From Mycobacterium sp. (lineage in GTDB: Bacteria > Actinomycetota > Actinomycetes > Mycobacteriales > Mycobacteriaceae): a DNA stretch of 48,009 bases. Both the position numbers and the translations under genes were made by a program. The stretch spans positions 6,775 to 54,783 of the forward strand of contig JAHFVC010000004.1 in the NCBI GenBank assembly GCA_023264765.1, given 5' to 3'. Position 1 is the stretch's first letter. The number at the start of each line of letters is the position of its first letter. Positions 39,601 to 48,009 of the stretch are shown here, one piece after another. The notes below the pieces were generated by a model that made no database searches, was not told where the DNA came from, and saw nothing but the letters and a program-made list of their open reading frames with translations.

Positions 39601-40101
39601 CTCGTCGCGACGGGGATCGCTCCCGAGTCGTTCTACACGCTGGACTCGCAAGGCCGTCGGCAGCCGTCGCACTACGACGGACTGCCGGTGGAGTTCATCG
39701 CCGAAGCGATCTCCACCCTGGGTGCGCACGTGCAGAACGGATTCGAGACCTACCACGTGATGAACCCCTACGACGACGGCATCAGCATGGACACCTTCGT
39801 CGACTGGTTGATCGAGGCGGGATACAAGGTCGAGCGGGTCGGGGACTACACCGGCTGGCTCGGTCGCTTCGAATCCACGCTGCGTGGACTGCCGGACAAG
39901 CAGCGCCAGGCGTCGCTGCTGCCGCTGCTGCACAACTATCAGCATCCGGAGGCGCCGGTGAATGGGTCGATCGCGCCGACCGACGTGTTCCGCGCCGCGG
40001 TGCAGGACGCGAAAATCGGTCCGGACAAGGACATCCCGCATGTCAGTGCACCGGTGATCGTCAAGTACATCACCGACCTGCAGTTGCTCGGGCTGCTGTA
40101 G
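36619..40101 (+). CDS. car: carboxylic acid reductase (A-PCP-R), copy 2
   Basis: Same three-domain architecture: [68 protein letters not shown]. Confidence 0.95.
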   Translation: MSTDTQDERLERRIADLIANDSQFAAARPDAAVGKAAEADGIRLPQIVQTVLQGYADRPALGQRAVEFVTDPATGRTNAALLPRFETLSYAELWSRVRSAASALHASGVHEGDRVAILGFTSADYTVIDTALGQIGAVSVPLQSSSSASALAPIMAETEPRVIAASVSYLDEAVELAVGGHAPDRVVVFDFHPEVDDDREALAAAAEALIPAAVVVETFTELLARGADLPQAPAPSTDDSNPLALLIYTSGSTGAPKGAMYLESQVSSFWQRSSESWFGPSVASINLNFMPMSHVMGRGILYSSLAAGGTCYFAARADLSTLLEDLALARPTELNFVPRVWEMLYQEFQSRTAHGADADAVLADMRENLLGGRYVDAMTGSAPITDALKAWVETFLGIHLREGYGSTEAGMVFFDGQVQRPPTIDYKLVDVPDLGYYRTDQPHPRGELLVKTVNLFPGYYKRPEVTAGVFDEDGFYRTGDIVAETGPDQIRYVDRRNNVLKLAQGEFVTLAKIEAAFSNNSPLVHQLYVYGNSAQPYLLAVVVPTPEALSRFGSEELKRNIAASFQEVAKALELQSYEVPRDFIIETTPFTVENGLLTGIRKLAWPKLKAQYGPALEELYTELADGQARELQELRAAGADGPVAETVARAAAALLGATASDVTADAHFTDLGGDSLSALTFGNLLQEIFGVEVPVSVIVSPASDLATIAAHIETQRAGGTGRPTFASVHGRHAGEVTASELTLDKFLDAATLAAAPALPAASSEVRTVLLTGATGFLGRYLALEWLERMDLVDGKLICLVRARTDEEARARLDKTFDSGDPKLLAHYRDLADHLEVIAGDKGEADLGLDKDTWQRLADTVDLIVDPAALVNHVLPYSELFGPNALGTAELIRIALTTKIKPFIYVSTIGVGDQIQPGTFVEDADVRVMSSVRAINDNYANGYGTSKWAGEVLLREAHDLAGLPVSVFRCDMILADTTYAGQLNLPDMFTRMMFSLVATGIAPESFYTLDSQGRRQPSHYDGLPVEFIAEAISTLGAHVQNGFETYHVMNPYDDGISMDTFVDWLIEAGYKVERVGDYTGWLGRFESTLRGLPDKQRQASLLPLLHNYQHPEAPVNGSIAPTDVFRAAVQDAKIGPDKDIPHVSAPVIVKYITDLQLLGLL

Positions 40102-40135
40102 AAAGCGCGGGCGAGTCCGCGCCGGGCACGACAAA

Positions 40136-40167
40136 AAGTGGGGCACCCCGAACGGGGTGCCCCACTT
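40136..40167. terminator. bidirectional hairpin terminator between car2 and the convergent secreted protein gene
   Basis: AAGTGGGGCACCCCG-AA-CGGGGTGCCCCACTT, perfect 15-bp arms. Confidence 0.85.
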
Positions 40168-40182
40168 CATGTTCCGAACCGA

Positions 40183-40488
40183 CTACTTGACGTCTACGTA
40201 GACCGTCTTCTCGGCCACCGTGGGCGTGTAGTTGTCACCGGTGGAGTCCACACCGGCGTAGGTCTGCCCCGGACGCACCGAGACCACCGTCGCCTGCTCG
40301 AGCGGGGTGGTGCCCACCCGGTTGACGATGACCTTGTAGCCCTGGGCCTGGAGCTTGCTGATGGTGTCCTGGGCAGAACCCGGACCGGACGGAGCGGCAA
40401 GTGCGGGCGCCGCCAAACCGATGACAGTGGTGGCCAGTCCGCCGGCGATGGCGGTGCTGACCAAGGTGGCGATCTTGAGCTTCTTCAT
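40183..40488 (-). CDS. small secreted protein with Sec signal peptide
   Basis: MKKLKIATLVSTAIAGGLATTVIGLAAPALAAPSGPGSAQDTISKLQAQGYKVIVNRVGTTPLEQATVVSVRPG... Confidence 0.82.
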   Translation of the reverse strand: MKKLKIATLVSTAIAGGLATTVIGLAAPALAAPSGPGSAQDTISKLQAQGYKVIVNRVGTTPLEQATVVSVRPGQTYAGVDSTGDNYTPTVAEKTVYVDVK

Positions 40489-40662
40489 CTGCTGTTTCCT
40501 CTTCTGCGACTTGACGTTCCGCACCGCGATGAGTGGCCGTGGCGCACAACGTCCCCCTGACCGGTACCGTTGGTTCGGGCCCGATCTGACTGCTTCAACC
40601 CGGGCAGCCGAACGTTTAATTCCGGCGGCAGAAATTGATCGACAGTTGGCAGGATCACGCCC

Positions 40663-41061
40663 TCAGGCGTGCCAGGATGCCCATCGCGCGACGCTGACCG
40701 TCACCACGGGACCGTCCAGAGCGATCCGCTCGTACTGGTGATACTTGGCGCGCAGCAACGCATAGCCGATCGCCATCTCATCACCGTGGGTGTGGATCTC
40801 GGCCATGCCGTCGGCACGGACCCACCACAGCTGGCTCCAGTCCTCGGTGTAGTGGTCGACCAGAAGACTGACCCGGGGGTTGGCCTCGATATTGGCGAGG
40901 CGCCGCAGCCGCTGGGTGGATTTACGCTTCGCGTCCACGGCGGTGTACAGCGTGTCACCGCGGACGGCGAAGACCACCGGCACCAGATGGGGGATCCCGT
41001 CGGCCGTCGTCGCGAGTGTCGCGACGGGTGCCGCCGCGAACAGGTCGGTGGGGTCGGTCAT
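40663..41061 (-). CDS. PPOX/F420-dependent oxidoreductase-like flavin-reductase-fold protein
   Basis: [85 protein letters not shown]. Confidence 0.85.
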   Translation of the reverse strand: MTDPTDLFAAAPVATLATTADGIPHLVPVVFAVRGDTLYTAVDAKRKSTQRLRRLANIEANPRVSLLVDHYTEDWSQLWWVRADGMAEIHTHGDEMAIGYALLRAKYHQYERIALDGPVVTVSVARWASWHA

Positions 41062-41603
41062 CGTCCGGTTCGCGGTTGCGGCGCCACGCTCAGCGGCGAC
41101 CGGGTGACGTTGATCCGCGGTTTGGACGGCGGTTCGCTGCGCTGTCGTGGTGCGGGCCCGGTGTTCACCTGCTCCGGTGCGGGCGGGGGTGGCGGTGGTG
41201 GAGGCGGTGGTGGCGGGGGAGGCGGTGGCAGCGCCGAGGATGGCGTGGTGGTCGTCGGCGTGGTGGTCGCGGTGGTGGAGTGATCCACCGGATCGTCGTC
41301 GTCGCCGGAGCCGGAGAAGACCAGGAGCACGACAGAGACAACGATGGCGACGGCCGCGCCACCGACGGCGAGAATCGCCAGTGTCGCGCGCTGGGTGCGA
41401 TACCAGGGCTCCGGGGGCGGTTTGAAGGTCCACGTTCCCGTGTTGAACGCGTCGAACGGTCCGGTCGGGGGATCGGTCGGCGCGGCTACCGGTTCGAACA
41501 GTCGCGGGTCGTCCCACACGCTGGAGTTATGCCCCACCCAGCCGGGGTGGTCGGCATCGTTCGCCCGGGATTCGGCCGCCTCCGGGGCATCGCGTTCCGC
41601 CAC
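41058..41603 (-). CDS. hypothetical single-pass membrane protein with long poly-proline tract
   Basis: [38 protein letters not shown] then [35 protein letters not shown] start inferred; 4-nt overlap with downstream gene. Confidence 0.65.
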   Translation of the reverse strand: MAERDAPEAAESRANDADHPGWVGHNSSVWDDPRLFEPVAAPTDPPTGPFDAFNTGTWTFKPPPEPWYRTQRATLAILAVGGAAVAIVVSVVLLVFSGSGDDDDPVDHSTTATTTPTTTTPSSALPPPPPPPPPPPPPPPPAPEQVNTGPAPRQRSEPPSKPRINVTRSPLSVAPQPRTGR

Positions 41604-41825
41604 ACCCCAGATGGTATGCGCCGACCTGCGCAAACTCCGATTCCGGGGGGCTCGGCACGCCGGGCCGACCGTGGCGGGCCGAAACCCCGGCCTTCGGCGA
41701 AGGGGCATCACGCACCCGAAAGCGCCGGTAGGGTCGGTCTGCGTTCATCTCAGGTTCATCGTGAAACGCAGATGTCGTCACCGCCCCGTCACTGTCCGGA
41801 AGCTTGTCCCACGGAGGGTTCGCGC

Positions 41826-42944
41826 ATGAGGAAATCAGGGCTTCTCGCGATGACCGCGACCGCTTTTCTGACCGCTGCGCTCATCGCGTCCTGCGCACCA
41901 CCGGAGAAGAAGGACGAGAAGAGCGGTGACAAGGCGAGCACCGCGACCTCGGCCGCCGACTTCGGCGGGATGGACGGCCTGATCGAGGCGGCCAAGAAAG
42001 AGGGCCAACTCAACGTGATCGCCCTGCCTCCGGACTGGGCCAACTACGGCGCCATCATCGAAGCGTTCACGGCCAAATACGGCATCAAGGTGAACTCCGA
42101 CCAGCCCGGTGCCAACAGTCAGGAAGAGATCAACGCCGCTCAGCAGCAGAAGGGCCGCAGCACCGCACCGGACGTGTTCGATCTGGGCCAGTCGGTCGCG
42201 TTGGCCAACACGGAGGTCTTCGCGCCGTACAAGGTGGAGCAGTTCGCCGAGATCTCCGATGCTTTCAAGGACCCGAATGGGCTCTGGGTCAACGATTACG
42301 GCGGCTACATGTCGATCGGCTTCGACTCCACCCGGGTGGGCATCGTGGCCGGCGTCGACGACCTGCTCAAACCGGAACTGAAGGGCAAGGTGGCGCTCAA
42401 CGGCGATCCGACCCAGGCCGGATCCGCGTTCTCCGGGGTGATGATGGCGTCGGTGTCGCAGGGCGGGTCGCCGGACGACATCGCCCCCGGCGTCGAGTTC
42501 TTCGGCAAGCTGAAGGAGGCGGGCAACTTCCTGCCGGTGGACCCGACGCCGGCCACGATCGCCTCGGGCCAGACACCGGTGGTGATCGACTGGGACTACC
42601 TCAATGTCGCGCAATCCAAGAAGGTGCACGGCTGGAAGGTGATCATCCCGCACAACGCCGCCGTCGCCGGCTACTACTTCCAGGCCATCAACAAGGATGC
42701 GCCGCACCCGGCCGCCGCGCGGCTGTGGCAGGAGTTCCTGTACAGCGATCAGGGGCAGAACCTGTACCTGGGCGGCGGCGCCCGCCCGGTGCGCGCGGAT
42801 TCGATGGTCACCAAGGGCACCATCGACCGTGCCGTGTACGGCACGCTGCCGCCCGTCGACGGTGGCGCGACGTTCGTGTCCGTCGACCAGAACAAGAAGG
42901 CCACCGAGTATCTGAAAGCCAACTGGGCCAAGGCGGTCGGCTGA
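41826..42944 (+). CDS. ABC transporter extracellular solute-binding lipoprotein
   Basis: Lipobox LIASC; EGQLNVIALPPDWANYGAIIEAFTAKYGIKVNSDQPGANSQEEINAAQ...; first gene of ABC cluster. Confidence 0.9.
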   Translation: MRKSGLLAMTATAFLTAALIASCAPPEKKDEKSGDKASTATSAADFGGMDGLIEAAKKEGQLNVIALPPDWANYGAIIEAFTAKYGIKVNSDQPGANSQEEINAAQQQKGRSTAPDVFDLGQSVALANTEVFAPYKVEQFAEISDAFKDPNGLWVNDYGGYMSIGFDSTRVGIVAGVDDLLKPELKGKVALNGDPTQAGSAFSGVMMASVSQGGSPDDIAPGVEFFGKLKEAGNFLPVDPTPATIASGQTPVVIDWDYLNVAQSKKVHGWKVIIPHNAAVAGYYFQAINKDAPHPAAARLWQEFLYSDQGQNLYLGGGARPVRADSMVTKGTIDRAVYGTLPPVDGGATFVSVDQNKKATEYLKANWAKAVG

Positions 42945-42958
42945 TCCTGCGCCTGGAC

Positions 42959-43801
42959 GTGCGCCGGATCCGGGAGGCGTTACCGCTGCTGCCGTTCCTG
43001 GCGGTGGTGGCGATCTTCCTCGTCATCCCGACAGGGACGGTGCTGGTGAATGCGGTCATCGTCGATGGGCGCTTCTCGATGGACCGGATCGCGGTGTTGT
43101 TCACCGAGGCGCCGCTCGCGGCGCTGGGCCGCAGCTTGGTGCTGTCCGGCAGCACCGCACTGATCGGCGCCGTGTCCGGGGCGGTGCTGGCCTGGCTGAT
43201 CGTCGCGAGCCCACCGACCTCGCCGGTGCGCAGGGCGGTGTTGTCGCTGTGCAGTGTGCTGGCCCAGTTCGGCGGTGTGGCATTGGCTTTCGCGTTCCTG
43301 GCCACGATCGGGCTCAACGGCGTGCTGACGGTGTGGGCGCAGCAGGCGTTCGGCTGGGACCTGACGGGTTCGGGCTGGCTCTTTCGCTTGCCCGGCCTGA
43401 TCCTGGTGTACTGCTACTTCCAGATCCCGCTGATGGTCATCGTGTTCCTGCCTGCCCTGGAAGGGCTGCGGGCGCAGTGGCGCGAGGCCGCCGTCAGTCT
43501 GGGCGCGAGCCCGTGGCAGTACTGGCGCGAGGTGGGTGTCCCGCTGCTCACCCCGGCCTTCCTGGGATCGGGGCTGCTGTTGTTCGCCAACGCCTTTGCC
43601 GCCTACGCCACCGCGGCGGCGCTGGTCAGCCAGGGCAGCCCCATTGTGCCGCTGCTCATCAGGGCCGCGTTGACCAGTGAGGTCGTGCTCGGTCAATCGG
43701 GTTTCGCGTACGCCCTGGCATTGGAGATGATCGTGGTGGTTGCCGCGGTGATGGTCGCGTACAACGCCCTGGTGCGGCGTACGGCACGGTGGCTGAAATG
43801 A
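42959..43801 (+). CDS. ABC transporter permease
   Basis: LRAQWREAAVSLGASPWQYWREVGVPLLTPAFLGSGLLLFANAFAAYATA (EAA loop); start uncertain. Confidence 0.88.
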   Translation: MRRIREALPLLPFLAVVAIFLVIPTGTVLVNAVIVDGRFSMDRIAVLFTEAPLAALGRSLVLSGSTALIGAVSGAVLAWLIVASPPTSPVRRAVLSLCSVLAQFGGVALAFAFLATIGLNGVLTVWAQQAFGWDLTGSGWLFRLPGLILVYCYFQIPLMVIVFLPALEGLRAQWREAAVSLGASPWQYWREVGVPLLTPAFLGSGLLLFANAFAAYATAAALVSQGSPIVPLLIRAALTSEVVLGQSGFAYALALEMIVVVAAVMVAYNALVRRTARWLK

Positions 43802-44562
43802 CCGTGAGATCGGCTGTGCGCGGGGCACTCTGGGTGGTTTTCGCGGCGTTCTTCCTGCTTCCGCTGTACGCGATGGCGGACTTCGCCACCCGGGATCTCA
43901 GCGGCGGCGGACGGACCTTGCAAGCCTGGCATAGCCTCGTGACCGACGACGAACTGGTCGGCGCGATCGTCACCTCGCTGCTGTTGGCCGTCCTGACGGT
44001 GGCGGCCATGCTCGCACTGCTGGTGCCGACGATGATCTGGGTGCGGCTGCGCACCCCGTGGGCCCGCGGCCTGGTCGAGTTCCTGTGCCTGCTGCCGTTG
44101 ACGATTCCCGCGCTGGTGGTGGTCGTCGGCCTGCGCAACGTGTATCTCTGGGTGACTTATCTGCTCGGCGAATCCGCGCTCACCCTCACCTTCGTCTACG
44201 TCGTGTTGGTCCTGCCGTTCGCCTACCGGGCACTCGACGCGGCGCTGTCGGCGATCGACCTGCACACGCTCGCCGAGGCGGCCCGCTCGCTGGGCGCCGG
44301 CTGGATCACCACGGTGCTGCGTGTCATCGTGCCCAACATCCGGTCCGGGATCCTGTCGGCGGCATTCATCTCCATCGCGGTGGTACTCGGTGAGTACACC
44401 GTGGCCTCGCTGTCGGGATTCGAGACGCTGCCGGTGCAGATCGTCACGATCGGCAAAGCGGACGGGCCGACGTCGGTGGCGGCCTCGCTGGCCACGTTGA
44501 TTCTCGGTTTCGTTCTGCTGTTGAGTCTTTCGCTGATATCGAGAAGGGGGCGTCGGGGATGA
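43798..44562 (+). CDS. ABC transporter permease
   Basis: LAEAARSLGAGWITTVLRVIVPNIRSGILSAAFISIAVVLGEYTVASL (EAA loop); ATGA overlap with previous gene. Confidence 0.9.
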   Translation: MTVRSAVRGALWVVFAAFFLLPLYAMADFATRDLSGGGRTLQAWHSLVTDDELVGAIVTSLLLAVLTVAAMLALLVPTMIWVRLRTPWARGLVEFLCLLPLTIPALVVVVGLRNVYLWVTYLLGESALTLTFVYVVLVLPFAYRALDAALSAIDLHTLAEAARSLGAGWITTVLRVIVPNIRSGILSAAFISIAVVLGEYTVASLSGFETLPVQIVTIGKADGPTSVAASLATLILGFVLLLSLSLISRRGRRG

Positions 44563-45584
44563 CCGCCGGTGTGGCCGTGGAACTGCGCGAGTTGGACCGG
44601 CACTACGGGCCGGTGCAGGCGCTGAACGGTCTGACACTGCGGATGGAACCTGGTGAGTTGGTCGCATTGCTGGGGCCGTCCGGCTGCGGAAAGACGACCG
44701 CGCTACGGATCCTGGCCGGCCTCGACGAGGCGAGCGCGGGCGGCGTGTGGGTGGACGGCCGCGACATCAGCAAGGTGCCGGCCAACAAGCGCGACATGGG
44801 GATGGTGTTTCAGGCCTACAGCCTCTTTCCGCACCTAACGGTGCGTGACAACGTGGCTTTCGGTCTGAAGATGCGTGCAATGGGTAAGCGGGACAGGCAG
44901 GCCCGCGCGATGGACATGCTCGAGCTGGTCGGCCTGGCCGCCCAGTCGGACCGCTATGGTGGCGAGCTCTCCGGCGGCCAGCAGCAACGGGTGGCACTGG
45001 CCCGCGCCCTCGCGATCCGCCCCAGGGTGTTGTTGCTCGACGAGCCGCTGTCGGCGTTGGACGCCAAGGTGCGCAGCCAGTTACGCGACGAGATCCGCCG
45101 GGTTCAGCGGGAGGTCGGCATCACGACGCTGTTCGTCACCCACGATCAGGAAGAAGCGCTCGCCGTCGCCGACCGGGTGGGAGTGATGAATGCGGGCCGG
45201 CTGGAACAGCTGGCCGCGCCTGCAGAGCTCTATACCGCGCCCGCCACCCCCTTCGTCGCCGAGTTCGTCGGGCTGAGCAACCGGATTCCGGTACAGGTGC
45301 ACGACGGCCGGGTCCGGTTGTGGGACCGGATGATTCCCGCTCTACCCGGGTCGGTCGCCGGTGCGGGAACGGCGCTGGTCCGGCCCGAGGCGGTCCGGTT
45401 GACTCCGGATCCGGCGGGCCCGGCGAGCGTCGCCTCGGTGTCGTTCCTCGGTGCGGTATCGCGGGTCTTCGTGGACCTCGACGACGGTGTACGGGTCTAC
45501 GCGCAGGTCGGGACCGGCCAGTCGTTCGCGGCCGGGGAGCGGGTTCGGGTGGATGTCGAGTCCCCGGGCGTGCTGGTGGTGTAG
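44559..45584 (+). CDS. ABC transporter ATP-binding protein (polyamine/iron/thiamine class)
   Basis: LLGPSGCGKTTALRILAGL Walker A; ELSGGQQQRVALARALAIRPRVLLLDEPLSALD; C-terminal TOBE-like region. Confidence 0.95.
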   Translation: MTAGVAVELRELDRHYGPVQALNGLTLRMEPGELVALLGPSGCGKTTALRILAGLDEASAGGVWVDGRDISKVPANKRDMGMVFQAYSLFPHLTVRDNVAFGLKMRAMGKRDRQARAMDMLELVGLAAQSDRYGGELSGGQQQRVALARALAIRPRVLLLDEPLSALDAKVRSQLRDEIRRVQREVGITTLFVTHDQEEALAVADRVGVMNAGRLEQLAAPAELYTAPATPFVAEFVGLSNRIPVQVHDGRVRLWDRMIPALPGSVAGAGTALVRPEAVRLTPDPAGPASVASVSFLGAVSRVFVDLDDGVRVYAQVGTGQSFAAGERVRVDVESPGVLVV

Positions 45585-45593
45585 TTCAGGGCA

Positions 45594-48009
45594 TCACGAC
45601 ATCTCTTCTGCCCACGCGATATGTCCTTCGAAATCAAGCGTTTTCGCCATGTCACGGTAGCGGTCCCGGTGTGCACGATAGCGAGCGTCGACTCCGTGCG
45701 CCCGGTCCAGCAGCGCCCGCAGCCGCAGCAGCCAGATGTTGCGCACCGCGAGACCCTCGTCGGCTCGTGCGTGCGCCAGGCGTTCGATGGCGGCCTCGGC
45801 CTCGGCCAGGTCACCGGGTCCGCGGCGGTCGATCAATGTCTCCACCAGCACACCTGTCGCGGGGACGCTCCACAGGAGCAGGCCCCCGTCGCGGAACAGG
45901 TGGTCACAGATGGCACGCATGAGCGGGATGGCGCCGTCGCGGTCTCCGCCCCTTGCCCTTTCACGCGCAACGTAGATCTCGATGATCGGCAGATCACAGA
46001 GATTGCGTCGCTGCGTGCGCAACACCGCGCAGACCTCGGTTCCGAGCTCCGCCCCGCGGGTACGGTCGTCGGCCTCCCGGCGGTGCATCAGCGCAAGACT
46101 CAACGCCGCTCGGAGAAAGCCGACCACGACGTCGTCGCTGGATCGCTCGGCGATGCGTAACGCGTCCTCGATCTCGTGTAGCGCGTGGTCGTCTGACCTG
46201 AGCACGCCAACCGGTAGGCCCATGAGGTACGCGTAGCCGGCCACTCCGGCGTACGACGCAGGGTCAGACCGCAGGGCCAGCGGCAGGCCGTGCCGTAGGT
46301 CGTCGCGCCAGCCGGAGTGCCCGTGGAAATACCGGGCCATACCGCGCGCGGCGAAGGCGAGGGCCAGCGGGGATCCGACGAGGAAATTGCCTTTGGACGC
46401 ATCACCGTCGGCCAGCTCGATCACCGTCTGCGACCAGCGCAGCACATCACCCCATTCGGCGCTCTCGATCTTGCCGAAGATCAGTGGAAAAGACAGTCCC
46501 ACAGTCAGAGTCGCGTCACCGACCGACTCGGCGAGTGTCCACGCCTCCGATCCCAGCCGTGACGCCTCGCGGACCCGGTCCTGATGCGCGTAGCTGACCA
46601 CCATCCCCGCCGTCGCGATGCCCAGAGATGCCTTATCGCCCGCTGCGGCGCACAACTCCCGTAACTGATCGAAGCGGTCGCCGCCGGAATCTGCGCTGAC
46701 CCGCCAGCCCGTCCCGCACAGCATGGTGAGCGGCGCGATTCGCATGGCTGGCCGCGCCGGGTCGTCGGCCGACAGTGCGTCGGCGATCGCCTGGGCACGC
46801 TGCCAACTCAACAGGGCGGCACCGATGTCACGGTTGGTCGCCCAGATGGCTGCGCGCATGTGCCAGCCGTACGCGGCGTGCGGATCGCCCGCGGCTTCCA
46901 GGTGTTCTGCGATGAACGACGCGTTCTCGTCGACCGCATCCGGATCGCGGCTTTCGAGCGCGGCCGCCACCCTGCGGTGCAGGTCTGATCGATCTGATCT
47001 GAGTTGTGCCTGGTACGCCACCGAATGGATGAGCGGATGGTGGAACACGAACGCGGACGGTCCATTGAGATCGATGAGCTGGGCGTCGACGAGCTCGTCC
47101 AGGACCGGCTCGACCCCCAGCAGTGTGAGCAGGTCCGGACCGAACCGAGAGCCGATCACCGCCGCGGCGCTCAGCGACCGTTTGGCCAACGGATCGAGAC
47201 GGTCGATGCGTGCGGCAATCGTCGCCTGCAATGTGGCAGGCACGCTCACCTCGCTCACCTGCGCAGTCGACCGGTAGCCGCCGGGTGCGCCGTCCAGCAC
47301 GCCACGCTCGACCAGGTCGCGCACCAACTCCTCGGTGAAGTAGGGATTGCCCGCGGCCCTCTCCGCGACCCGCCGGCCCAGTGCGCCGACAGAAGGATCG
47401 ACGCCGAGAAGATGTGTGACCAACTCCGCTGTATCTGAATCGCTCAGTGGCGCAAGGGTTATGGTGCGAATGTCGGGAACTCGTAGCAATGCGCCGTGAT
47501 ATTCGGGACGGTAGGTGACGAGCACCAGCGAGGGTGTCCGCGGGATCGTCTCCAGGAACTCGGCCAGCATCGACTCGCTCACCTCATCGATCCAGTGGGC
47601 ATCCTCGATGACGTAGACGGACAGGTTTTCGCGGGCCAACATCGCCGCATTCACCAGAGCGCTCAACCGGCGACGGCGTGCATCCGGATCGATATGGGGC
47701 AGAACCGCATCCGCATCGCCGATGCCGAGCAAGTCTTCGAAGAGCAACAGGTCCTCCGGATCTGCGTCGCCCATCCGGGCGCGCACCCGGTCCCTTGCCG
47801 CAGGAGCGTCCAGCCCGTCGACCTCGGTGGCCGCTCGCAACAGATCTGCGACCGTCCGGAAGGGCACCTGACGGGCGTGCGACTCGCAGAATGCGCCGAA
47901 AACGCTGCCCCCATGCCGACGAGACAGTGCAGCCACTTCCCGCGCCAGCCGGCTCTTGCCGATACCGGGCGGTCCCATCACACCGACCACGGCGCCGTGG
48001 CCGTCGATC
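45594..48009 (-). CDS. large AAA-ATPase/TPR-like regulatory protein, N-terminus beyond the window (possibly a cyclase-ATPase fusion)
   Basis: VGVMGPPGIGKSRLAREVAALSRRHGG Walker A, LSVYVIEDAHWIDEVSESMLAEFLE Walker B, long helical-repeat C-terminus with no HTH; frame open to window end. Confidence 0.85.
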   Translation of the reverse strand, partial: IDGHGAVVGVMGPPGIGKSRLAREVAALSRRHGGSVFGAFCESHARQVPFRTVADLLRAATEVDGLDAPAARDRVRARMGDADPEDLLLFEDLLGIGDADAVLPHIDPDARRRRLSALVNAAMLARENLSVYVIEDAHWIDEVSESMLAEFLETIPRTPSLVLVTYRPEYHGALLRVPDIRTITLAPLSDSDTAELVTHLLGVDPSVGALGRRVAERAAGNPYFTEELVRDLVERGVLDGAPGGYRSTAQVSEVSVPATLQATIAARIDRLDPLAKRSLSAAAVIGSRFGPDLLTLLGVEPVLDELVDAQLIDLNGPSAFVFHHPLIHSVAYQAQLRSDRSDLHRRVAAALESRDPDAVDENASFIAEHLEAAGDPHAAYGWHMRAAIWATNRDIGAALLSWQRAQAIADALSADDPARPAMRIAPLTMLCGTGWRVSADSGGDRFDQLRELCAAAGDKASLGIATAGMVVSYAHQDRVREASRLGSEAWTLAESVGDATLTVGLSFPLIFGKIESAEWGDVLRWSQTVIELADGDASKGNFLVGSPLALAFAARGMARYFHGHSGWRDDLRHGLPLALRSDPASYAGVAGYAYLMGLPVGVLRSDDHALHEIEDALRIAERSSDDVVVGFLRAALSLALMHRREADDRTRGAELGTEVCAVLRTQRRNLCDLPIIEIYVARERARGGDRDGAIPLMRAICDHLFRDGGLLLWSVPATGVLVETLIDRRGPGDLAEAEAAIERLAHARADEGLAVRNIWLLRLRALLDRAHGVDARYRAHRDRYRDMAKTLDFEGHIAWAEEMS

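Noticed and set aside
37417-40170. 917-aa minus-strand ORF
   Set aside because: Antisense of car2, mirrors the similar antisense ORF in car1 (34138..36102); explained by codon bias of the paralogs.
41016-42944. 642-aa ORF beginning upstream of the solute-binding protein
   Set aside because: Upstream part is antisense to the PPOX and proline-rich genes; the real start is the ATG at 41826 preceding the lipoprotein signal.
1-48009. Mobile elements, prophage, toxin-antitoxin or defence modules
   Set aside because: No transposase, integrase, phage structural, TA or restriction/defence proteins recognised in any frame; composition is uniform apart from short AT-richer promoters.

Overview
High-GC actinobacterial chromosomal segment, most likely from a rapidly growing mycobacterium (Mycolicibacterium-like). 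The evidence is tandem CAR/FadD9-type carboxylic acid reductases, a PE-PPE-domain hydrolase, MpaB/DUF2236 and nitrobindin genes, and an F420/PPOX-type protein. I read about 45 genes. They are mostly lipid and small-molecule metabolism (acyl-CoA dehydrogenase, thioesterase, benzoylformate decarboxylase, MmsA plus class III aminotransferase with a divergent PucR regulator, SDRs, P450, two CARs), envelope functions (L,D-transpeptidase, GtrA, PE-PPE hydrolase, Rieske lipoprotein), regulators (PucR, LAL/LuxR, LacI, GGDEF, a large AAA ATPase) and a four-gene ABC importer. No tRNA, rRNA, CRISPR array, transposase or phage module was recognised. The most notable non-routine signals are: (1) a perfect 26-bp tandem repeat (3 copies plus a partial), each with an internal palindrome, filling the divergent promoter between an SDR and a LAL regulator; (2) a tautomerase that appears to have lost two internal segments but remains in frame; (3) a quinone oxidoreductase split by an apparent 1-nt frameshift; (4) a yybP-ykoY-like Mn riboswitch leader upstream of terC; (5) tandem CAR paralogs with long nucleotide-identical tracts suggesting gene conversion; (6) a GGDEF protein with a degenerate signature; (7) a duplicated small membrane protein flanking an MpaB-family gene. 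All family calls are from reading the translations; no database search was possible.
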